Source: Mycolicibacterium sp. P9-64 (GTDB lineage Bacteria > Actinomycetota > Actinomycetes > Mycobacteriales > Mycobacteriaceae). From it: a DNA stretch of 64,000 bases. Within the stretch, counting starts at the first letter, position 1. The number at the start of each line of letters is the position of its first letter. The position numbers were made by a program, and so were the translations under genes. Location of the stretch: positions 248,001-312,000 of the forward strand of contig NZ_NPKO01000005.1 of assembly GCF_008329605.1 (NCBI RefSeq), read 5' to 3'. The notes beneath the pieces are model-generated. The model saw only the letters and a list, made by a program, of their open reading frames with translations. It ran no database searches and was not told the origin of the DNA. Positions 19,420 to 27,128 of this stretch are shown piece by piece.

Positions 19420-20223
19420 TTACGGCTGGGTGCCGGAGCGCACACCCAGTAGGACGTCCTCCCAGCCGGGCACTTCGGGCTTGCGCTTGCGGGCGCGCGC
19501 CGGCTTCGGAGGAGTAGGCGCGGGTTCCGGCGCGACGGGCTCGGGAGTGAACAGCTCGGGCTCGGGCGCGACGACCGGGATCGGTTCGGTGAAGTCGAGC
19601 GTGGGCACCGGCGCCACCGAACGCAACGGCGGGCGGGAGAAGTGCGGATCGATGAGCTCGGCGGCGGCATCGTCGAACGCCGTCGCGGTGCCACCGTGGG
19701 CGCCGGGAGTGAAGCGGAAGTGGGCGGCGTTGTCGGACCTGCCGGCCTTCCAGGTCAGCTGCACGGTCCATCGGCCGTCCTCGTTGCGCCAGGCATCCCA
19801 AGCGGTGGCCTCGGGATCCAGACCACGCGACACCAAAGCGGTCGTCACGGTCTCGAGCAGCGTCATGACGGTGGGGCCGTCGGCAAGCACCGGGTGGGAT
19901 GCGGTGGCCAGCTCCGCTGCGCGTGAGCGTTCCAGCAGGACGGGGTGGGCGAACCGCTCGATTCGGCTGAGGCTCTCACCGGCCGCTGATGCCACCTGCT
20001 CGACGGAGGCACCCGCGCGGATTCGGGCTTGAATGTCCTTGGGACGCAGCACGGTTGGAACCTCGGCCTCGATCTTGGATGGAGTGAAACTGATTTTCTC
20101 GCCGTTCAGTGCAGCGTGCAATCGGTCGTCCGGGGTCAGCACGAACTTGTCGGGGGAGTCGCTCGTCTCACAGATGATGCGTTTGCCGTCGATGTCTAAC
20201 CCGACGACCTTGAGTTCTCGCAT
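19420..20223 (-). CDS. sepH: Septation protein SepH
   Basis: A 267-residue SepH (DUF3071). In Streptomyces and mycobacteria SepH promotes FtsZ assembly at division septa. The N-terminal MRELKVVGLDIDGKRIICE and the helix-turn-helix-like region RPKDIQARIRAGASVEQVASAAG (residues 60-82) are characteristic. The middle WDAWRNEDGRWTVQLTWKAG is conserved. The C-terminal half is Pro-rich and disordered, ending with the conserved GWEDVLLGVR motif. The ATG at 20223 is preferred over one 39 bp upstream. Confidence 0.92.
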   Translation of the reverse strand: MRELKVVGLDIDGKRIICETSDSPDKFVLTPDDRLHAALNGEKISFTPSKIEAEVPTVLRPKDIQARIRAGASVEQVASAAGESLSRIERFAHPVLLERSRAAELATASHPVLADGPTVMTLLETVTTALVSRGLDPEATAWDAWRNEDGRWTVQLTWKAGRSDNAAHFRFTPGAHGGTATAFDDAAAELIDPHFSRPPLRSVAPVPTLDFTEPIPVVAPEPELFTPEPVAPEPAPTPPKPARARKRKPEVPGWEDVLLGVRSGTQP

Positions 20224-20316
20224 GCCGACCTCCTCCTGGCCGCCGGACGATGCGCGGCTCAACGGGTGACCCTACTGCGTTATCGACTCGTGACCACGTC
20301 TGACACGCGGGCTGCC

Positions 20317-21432
<1,116 letters not shown>

Positions 21433-21444
21433 CTAATGAGGCAA

Positions 21445-22209
21445 TCAGTTGGTCAAGATGCGGGCACCGTCGCGCGTGATCGCGACGGTGTGCTCGCTGT
21501 GTGCCGCCCTGGCTCCGGTGGCCGTTCGCAGCGTCCAGCCGTCCGAGTCGTGCCGGTATCCATCGGTGCCGTCGGCGATGAGCATGGGCTCGATCGCGAT
21601 CACCAGCCCGGGGCGCAGTTTCATGCCCTTGCCGCGGCGACCCTCGTTGGGTACGTGGGGATCTTCGTGCATGGTGCGCCCGATGCCGTGGCCGCCGTGA
21701 TCGGCGAGCATGCCGTAGCCGGCGCCGCGGGCCACCTTCTCGATGGCGTACCCGATGTCACCGAGGGTGTTCCCAGGCCGGACCGCGGCGATGCCGGCCG
21801 CGAGTGCCGCGTCGGTCGCGGCGATGAGTGCGGTGTCCTGCGGGCGGGCCGTGCCGACGATGAAGCTGCGGGCGGCGTCGCCGCACCACCCGTTCAGGGT
21901 CGCGCCGAAGTCGACTGACACCAGGTCGCCGTCCGCCAACACCTCGGCCGTGGGGATCCCGTGCACGATGGCGTCGTTGACGCTGGTGCACAGCACCGCG
22001 GGGAACGGTGTGGGCGACCAGTCCGGGTGGTAGTCGAGGAACGGCGACGTGGCGCCGTGTCGGGCGAGCACGTCCGCGGCCACCGCGTCGAGGTCGGTGG
22101 TGGTGCGTCCCGGCTTGGCGTGGTCGATGACGGCTCGCAGCGCTTCGGCCACCACCGCACCTGCGGCAGCCATCGCCGCGATCTCGGATTCGGTCTTCAG
22201 TTGGACCAT
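21445..22209 (-). CDS. map: Type I methionine aminopeptidase
   Basis: A 254-residue type I enzyme without the N-terminal zinc-finger linker. The five metal ligands can be seen: Asp in VSVDFGATLNGW, Asp in CGDAARSFIVG, His in HGGHGIGRTMHEDPHV, Glu in VIAIEPMLI, and Glu in SEHTVAIT. It removes the initiator methionine from new proteins. In M. tuberculosis, serC is directly next to the Rv0885 gene (from memory), so map appears to be an insertion or paralogue at this position. The ATG at 22209 lies 4 bp from a CRP-like site. Confidence 0.93.
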   Translation of the reverse strand: MVQLKTESEIAAMAAAGAVVAEALRAVIDHAKPGRTTTDLDAVAADVLARHGATSPFLDYHPDWSPTPFPAVLCTSVNDAIVHGIPTAEVLADGDLVSVDFGATLNGWCGDAARSFIVGTARPQDTALIAATDAALAAGIAAVRPGNTLGDIGYAIEKVARGAGYGMLADHGGHGIGRTMHEDPHVPNEGRRGKGMKLRPGLVIAIEPMLIADGTDGYRHDSDGWTLRTATGARAAHSEHTVAITRDGARILTN

Positions 22210-22213
22210 TGAT

Positions 22214-22229
22214 TGTGACTCCCATCACA
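22214..22229. promoter_or_regulatory. CRP-like site between map-serC and the AurF gene
   Basis: TGTGACTCCCATCACA is a perfect match to the CRP consensus TGTGA-N6-TCACA. In M. tuberculosis CRP (Rv3676) controls serC from the serC-Rv0885 intergenic region. Here map lies between the site and serC. Confidence 0.75.
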
Positions 22230-22245
22230 TGTGACGGGCGTTACC
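22230..22245. promoter_or_regulatory. Second, weaker CRP-like site directly abutting the first
   Basis: TGTGACGGGCGTTACC keeps a perfect left half-site but only three of five right half-site bases. It begins on the base after the first site ends, giving a tandem pair with a 16-bp period. Confidence 0.4.
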
Positions 22246-22346
22246 TGGCTGGACCACATCTCAGGAACCCCCTGTTCAATTCCTGGGACCTCCGGTACCG
22301 TGTTGTACACCAAGCAGGTCAATGTAAACCTCAAGAGGGGGTTCGA

Positions 22347-23360
22347 ATGGCTCGCACGAAGATGGTCACACGTTGGCGTCGGAACATGGACGTGACCGAC
22401 GACCTCGGGTACGTCGACATGCTCACCACACTGTCCGAGGGGTCGGTGCGGCGCAACTTCAACCCGTACACCGACATCGACTGGAACTCCCCGGAGTTCG
22501 AGGTGATCGACAACGATCCCCGCTGGGTCCTGCCCGGCACCGACCCGCTCGGCCGCCATCCCTGGTATCAGTCGCAGCCGCTCGAGCAGCAGATCAAGAT
22601 CGGCATGTGGCGCCAGGCCAATGTCGCCAAGGTCGGTCTGCACTTCGAGTCGATCCTCATCCGTGGTCTGATGGAGTACGCCTTCTGGGCGCCCAACGGT
22701 TCGCCGGAGTACCGGTACTGCCTGCACGAGGCGGTCGAAGAGTGCAACCACACCATGATGTTTCAGGAGATGGTGAACCGCATCGGCGTCGACGTGCCTG
22801 GCATGCCGCGGCTGCTGAAGTGGATTCAGCCCGTCATCCCACTGGTCGCAGGCCCCCTGCCGATCCCGTTCTGGTTCGGCATCCTGGCGGGTGAGGAGCC
22901 CATCGACCACACGCAGAAGAACGTGCTGCGCGAGGGCAAGACGCTGCATCCGATCATGGAGCGCGTCATGGCCATCCACGTCGCCGAGGAGGCCAGGCAC
23001 ATCTCGTTCGCGCACGAGTATCTGCGCAAGCGTCTTCCGCACCTGCCCTGGCGCAAGCGGTTCCTGCTGTCGATCTACGTTCCGCTGACCATGCGGATGC
23101 TGTGCTCGGCGATCATCGTTCCGCCGCGTTCGTTCTGGAAGACGTTCGACATTCCGCGTTCGGTGCGCAAGGACGTGTTCTTCCGCTCGCCGGAGTCCAG
23201 GCAGATGCTGCGCGACATGTTCGGCGACGTCAGGATGCTGTGTCACGACACCGGTCTGATCAACCCGATCGCCAAGCTCGTCTGGCGGATGTGCAAGATC
23301 GACGGCAGGCCCAGCCGGTTCCGCAGCGAACCGCAGCGCCAGCACGTCGTCGCCGCGTAA
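22347..23360 (+). CDS. AurF-type diiron oxygenase
   Basis: A 337-residue ferritin-like diiron protein of the AurF (p-aminobenzoate N-oxygenase) family. Metal ligands are visible as E-x3-E-x2-H in CLHEAVEECNHTMMFQEM (near residues 130-145) and H-x3-EE-x2-H in MAIHVAEEARHISFAHEYL (near residues 208-226). It corresponds to Rv0885, whose substrate is not known to me. The ATG at 22347 follows a good AAGAGGGGG ribosome-binding site. It is divergent from map and 22 bp upstream of fprB, suggesting FprB could supply electrons; this is inference. Confidence 0.88.
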   Translation: MARTKMVTRWRRNMDVTDDLGYVDMLTTLSEGSVRRNFNPYTDIDWNSPEFEVIDNDPRWVLPGTDPLGRHPWYQSQPLEQQIKIGMWRQANVAKVGLHFESILIRGLMEYAFWAPNGSPEYRYCLHEAVEECNHTMMFQEMVNRIGVDVPGMPRLLKWIQPVIPLVAGPLPIPFWFGILAGEEPIDHTQKNVLREGKTLHPIMERVMAIHVAEEARHISFAHEYLRKRLPHLPWRKRFLLSIYVPLTMRMLCSAIIVPPRSFWKTFDIPRSVRKDVFFRSPESRQMLRDMFGDVRMLCHDTGLINPIAKLVWRMCKIDGRPSRFRSEPQRQHVVAA

Positions 23361-23382
23361 CAGGATCGCGCCGGAGACTCTC

Positions 23383-25062
23383 GTGCCCCATGTGATCACC
23401 CAGTCGTGTTGTAGCGACGGGTCCTGCGTCTACGCCTGCCCGGTGAACTGCATTCATCCGTCACCCGACGAGCCAGGTTTCGCCACGGCCGAGATGCTCT
23501 ACATCGATCCGGCCGCGTGCGTCGACTGCGGCGCGTGTGTGTCGGCGTGCCCGGTCGGTGCCATCTCGACTGCCTCGAAGCTGGTGGACTCGCCCTTCAT
23601 CGAACTCAACGCGGCGTTCTATCCGGCGCGGCCAGCTGACGAGAAGGTTCCGCCGACCTCGAAGCTGGCGCCGGTGATCGAGGCGCCGAATATCAGGCAG
23701 CGGTCCGGTGGTCCGCTGACCGTGGCCATCGTCGGGTCGGGGCCCGCCGCGATGTACGCCGCCGACGAGCTGCTGACGCAGAAGGGCGTGCGGGTCAACG
23801 TCTTCGAGAAGTTGCCCACCCCTTACGGTTTGGTCCGGGCAGGCGTTGCGCCCGACCACCAGAGCACCAAGCGGGTGACCCGGCTGTTCGACCGGATGTC
23901 GCGGCTGCCCGGGTTTTCGTTCTTCCTCAACGTCGAGATCGGCCGCCACGTCACGCACGCCGAATTGCTGGCCCACCACCACGCTGTGCTCTATGCGGTC
24001 GGTGCACCCAACGACCGTCGGCTTGACGTCGAGGGCGTCGAGTTGCCAGGCAGCGGTACGGCCACCGAGATGGTGGCCTGGATCAACGGCCATCCCGAGT
24101 TCGCGGATCTGCCAGTCGATTTGGGTCACGAAGGCGTTGTCATCATCGGTAACGGCAACGTTGCGTTCGACGTGGCACGTGTGCTGACGTCCGACCCGGA
24201 TGACCTGGCCCGCACCGACATCGCCGACCACGCACTTGCAGTGCTGCGCACTTCGCGCGTGCGGGAGGTCGTCATCGCGGCGAGGCGCGGTCCAGCGGAG
24301 TCGGCTTTCACACTGCCCGAGCTGATCGGGCTGACCGCGAAGTGCGACGTCGTGCTCGACGCGGCCGACCACGAACTCGTTCAGCGTGATCTCGCGGTCG
24401 TCTCGGATTCCTTGACCCGCAACAAGCTCGAGATCCTCGCCAAGCTCGGTGACGCATCGACGCCCATCGACCGGCCACGGATCCGGCTGGCCTACCGCAT
24501 GACCCCGCAGCGCGTACTCGGCACCGATCGCGTGGAGGCCGTGGCCTTCACCGCAACCGGTACCGACGAGTCCCGCACCATCGAGGCCGGGCTGGTGCTC
24601 ACCTCGATTGGCTACCGCGGCAGGCCCATTCGGGACCTGCCGTTCGACGACGACGCCTGCGTCGTGCCGAATGCGGGCGGCCGCGTCGTCGACCCCTCGT
24701 CGGACACGCCGGTGCGTGGTGCGTATGTCGCGGGCTGGATCAAGCGGGGACCCACGGGTTTCATCGGCACCAACAAGTCGTGCGCTGCCGAGACCGTGCA
24801 CGAGTTGGTGGCCGACTACAACGACGGCCGGCTCCATGATCCCGTCGCGAGGTCGGGAGCGCTTGAGCGCATGGTCCGCGAGCGTAGGCCCGAGGTCATC
24901 GACAGTGCCGGGTGGAAGGCGATCGACGCCGCTGAGATCTCCCGGGGCGGAGATGACCGGCCCCGCAACAAGTTCACGTCGGTCGAGGACATGCTCGCTG
25001 CTGCCGCAGCCGCGCCGACGCCATCGCTGGGTCGCCGACTGCTTGCCGGGTTCCGCCGCTAA
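23383..25062 (+). CDS. fprB: Ferredoxin/ferredoxin-NADP reductase fusion FprB
   Basis: A 559-residue flavoprotein. Residues 1-60 are a 7Fe-type ferredoxin domain with clusters CSDGSCVYACPVNCIHP and CVDCGACVSACPVGAIS. Residues from about 108 are an adrenodoxin-reductase-like FAD/NADP domain: VAIVGSGPAAMYAADELL for FAD and VVIIGNGNVAFDVARVLT for NADP. It moves electrons between NADPH and iron-sulfur partners. The GTG start (MPHVITQSCC) is fixed by the ferredoxin domain. It probably shares a transcript with the diiron oxygenase. Confidence 0.94.
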   Translation: MPHVITQSCCSDGSCVYACPVNCIHPSPDEPGFATAEMLYIDPAACVDCGACVSACPVGAISTASKLVDSPFIELNAAFYPARPADEKVPPTSKLAPVIEAPNIRQRSGGPLTVAIVGSGPAAMYAADELLTQKGVRVNVFEKLPTPYGLVRAGVAPDHQSTKRVTRLFDRMSRLPGFSFFLNVEIGRHVTHAELLAHHHAVLYAVGAPNDRRLDVEGVELPGSGTATEMVAWINGHPEFADLPVDLGHEGVVIIGNGNVAFDVARVLTSDPDDLARTDIADHALAVLRTSRVREVVIAARRGPAESAFTLPELIGLTAKCDVVLDAADHELVQRDLAVVSDSLTRNKLEILAKLGDASTPIDRPRIRLAYRMTPQRVLGTDRVEAVAFTATGTDESRTIEAGLVLTSIGYRGRPIRDLPFDDDACVVPNAGGRVVDPSSDTPVRGAYVAGWIKRGPTGFIGTNKSCAAETVHELVADYNDGRLHDPVARSGALERMVRERRPEVIDSAGWKAIDAAEISRGGDDRPRNKFTSVEDMLAAAAAAPTPSLGRRLLAGFRR

Positions 25063-25074
25063 CCATTTCGGCTC

Positions 25075-25461
25075 CTAGTCGCTCAAGGTCTCGGCGCGTA
25101 CGCAGACCGCATCCAGCCGTCGGTGGATGACCGTGCCCGTGGTGAGACGTCCCGCGAGTTCCATGTTCTCGTGGGCGACGTCGCGCGCCCACGCCGTTGG
25201 CCAGCCACCGTCGCCGAGGCTGGTCTCGAACGCGAGAACCATGTCGTCGGGTGTCATCTGAGACTCCACGACCATGGCGGTGGTGGTGGCCCGATGTGAC
25301 GCCGCTCCTGCGAAACCTCTGCCGCATCCGCATCCGCCATCGGGGTTGTCGCGGCCCCTTGCGCAGGGTTCCTGGATCCACACCAGTTCGCCTTCGACGC
25401 AGTAGTGGTAGTCGTTCGACGCCATGCCCTGGGTGAGTGCGGTGGCGACGAGGATCTTCAT
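25075..25461 (-). CDS. Small conserved protein with Cys/Gly motif (DUF7715-like)
   Basis: A 128-residue protein opening MKILVATALTQGMASNDYHYC and containing EPCARGRDNPDGGCGCGRGFAG. This cysteine-glycine motif might bind a metal. I recognise it only as a conserved actinobacterial hypothetical. The ATG at 25461 has a GGAGC-type ribosome-binding site in the preceding CGCAAGGAGCACC. The same frame remains open upstream for over 200 bp and encodes sequence typical of the C-terminus of the DUF222/HNH family (see 25530-25722). Confidence 0.7.
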   Translation of the reverse strand: MKILVATALTQGMASNDYHYCVEGELVWIQEPCARGRDNPDGGCGCGRGFAGAASHRATTTAMVVESQMTPDDMVLAFETSLGDGGWPTAWARDVAHENMELAGRLTTGTVIHRRLDAVCVRAETLSD

Positions 25462-25495
25462 GGTTGGTGCTCCTTGCGGTAGTGAAGCGTGCTGG

Positions 25496-27025
25496 TCAGA
25501 ACGGTGGTTGTCGCTGTCGCGGGTCCGTGGCGGTGGGGGAGGTGGCACCCAGTCGGCGGTGATGTTGACGTCCTCTTGCGGCTCGTTCACCCACGTGCAC
25601 CATGGGCTGGTGCTGGGCTGGCCGCCCTTGAAGATCAGGAGCGTCTTGCGCATGTTGTTGCGCCACATGCGAACGTCGATCTCCTGGCGTCGAGCGTGAT
25701 TGACGCGCCGCGTCTCGGCATTGGTCGCGCGCTGCCCATTGAGCTCTCGGCGCGCGAGGGCGGTGCGTCTGGGGAAAGAGTTCGGCGCCGGCGGGGGTGC
25801 TGCGGTAGACGCGTCCCGTCGGAGAGGTCAACACGACCGTGCCGTCGGGGAACTGCTCGTCGCGCCATCCGCTCGGGCCGTCGTGAAACGTCTTGATCCT
25901 GTGGTGATGCCGGCAGTAGCACTTGTTGTTGCTCGGGACGGTCAAACCGCCCGCCCCGGGTGTGATGTGGTTGAAGGGGATGGTGTGGTCGATGTCGGCG
26001 AACCATGCCGAGCGGTCGCACCCCGGAAGGCAACACAACAGATCGCGACACCGGATCCAGCGCTCGAGTGCTGCACTGGGTTGATACCGCGATGCTTCGG
26101 CATCGGCCACCGTGGGCTCGGAAAGCATTCGCGGCGTGGCGGATTCGGCGAGTTGCCGAACCTGATCGGCGTCGATCACGCCATAGCCCTCGAGGTAACC
26201 GGGCTGATCACTGCGCCCCTCCAAGGTCTCCTGACTGGCGATCACGTTGACGACGAAACGCGGCGGTGCAGGCGCGTCGTCGATGACGCGGGTGGGGCAG
26301 TCGGGACGATCGCAATTGCAGGCCAGTGGCTGACCCGCGCCGAGGGCGGCCAATGCATCGGCGCGGCGTTGGTCGAAGGTGCGGGTGTCGTGGGCACACA
26401 CCGAGGTGGCCATCTCGGAGAGTCGCTTGTCGACGACGGCCGCGGCGGGCGCGGGCAGCGCACCGTCGAGCCGCGCCATGCCGTTGGGCTGGGCCGTGAC
26501 GCTGACGTGACGCGCGTTGTCGGCGGTGACACGCCGTTCCTTCGCGGCCTCGGGGTCGATGTCCTGGACGGCCGCGTCCACCGCGTTGATGATGCGGCGC
26601 CGTGACCAGCACTGCCAGTTGATGATTCGGTCGGCCAGCCTCCGATCCAGCTCCGGCATCAGCTCGTGGTCGACCAAGCTGGTACGAGTGATGATCAGCG
26701 CGACCGTGTGCCAATCGGTCTTGCCCTCGGCGAGCAGTCGGGCGACCTCGGGCAGTCGAGTGTCGAGTGCCTCGGCCTGACCGACCATCTTGTTGGCAGC
26801 CATCATGGACTTGTTCATCGCCGCCGACACCTCGGCACACGTCCGGGTGAACCCGGTGATCAACGCATACCCGGGGTCGTCAGGCGACGTGCCCTCGGCT
26901 TCGGCTGTGCGATGCCACAGCAGCGCGGCGATGGCCCTCATCCGCCGGGAGACGAGGATGGACTCCTCACGCAGGCAGTCCTCGATCTCTCCGACCAGAA
27001 TGTCGGGCCAAGCGGTCTCGAACAT
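25496..27025 (-). CDS. DUF222/HNH endonuclease (13E12-like), SOS-box start, frame-disrupted C-terminus
   Basis: A 509-residue reading from the ATG at 27025. Residues 20-300 are DUF222. The HNH nuclease region is CCLPGCDRSAWFADIDHTIP followed by NNKCYCRHHHRIKTFHDG near residues 335-385. The ATG lies inside a perfect LexA box, so expression is probably SOS-controlled as for several 13E12-family genes in M. tuberculosis. Downstream of about 25728 the reading becomes arginine- and glutamine-rich and unlike the family. A better C-terminus appears in another frame (25530-25722), suggesting a +1 slip in a GCGCGCG run and a second compensating shift. It may be a decaying gene or contain sequencing errors. 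Confidence 0.8.
   Translation of the reverse strand: MFETAWPDILVGEIEDCLREESILVSRRMRAIAALLWHRTAEAEGTSPDDPGYALITGFTRTCAEVSAAMNKSMMAANKMVGQAEALDTRLPEVARLLAEGKTDWHTVALIITRTSLVDHELMPELDRRLADRIINWQCWSRRRIINAVDAAVQDIDPEAAKERRVTADNARHVSVTAQPNGMARLDGALPAPAAAVVDKRLSEMATSVCAHDTRTFDQRRADALAALGAGQPLACNCDRPDCPTRVIDDAPAPPRFVVNVIASQETLEGRSDQPGYLEGYGVIDADQVRQLAESATPRMLSEPTVADAEASRYQPSAALERWIRCRDLLCCLPGCDRSAWFADIDHTIPFNHITPGAGGLTVPSNNKCYCRHHHRIKTFHDGPSGWRDEQFPDGTVVLTSPTGRVYRSTPAGAELFPQTHRPRAPRAQWAARDQCRDAARQSRSTPGDRRSHVAQQHAQDAPDLQGRPAQHQPMVHVGERAARGRQHHRRLGATSPTATDPRQRQPPF
25530..25722 (-). other. Out-of-frame piece of the DUF222/HNH C-terminus
   Basis: In the frame offset from the HNH gene this stretch reads NAETRRVNHARRQEIDVRMW, then RKTLLIFKGGQPSTSPWCTW and VNEPQEDVNITADWVPPPP. 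It looks like genuine evolved protein, matching what I recall of DUF222/HNH C-termini. It continues without a stop into the 25075-25461 gene. It is most simply the displaced tail of the HNH gene. Confidence 0.6.
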
Positions 27026-27033
27026 GCGTTCGA
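27018..27033. promoter_or_regulatory. SOS (LexA) box overlapping the start of the HNH gene
   Basis: TCGAACATGCGTTCGA is a perfect match to the mycobacterial LexA consensus TCGAAC-N4-GTTCGA. The ATG of the minus-strand gene lies within the box. A divergent GH1 gene starts at 27129, so the box could in principle also affect it. Confidence 0.85.
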
Positions 27034-27128
27034 TTATGCCACTGCCCACCGACAAGAAACCCCGTCATCCACAGGCCGACTTTCTGGAATTCAGGACGGT
27101 GGTTCCGTTGTCGGCGTATGCAAGTCAG

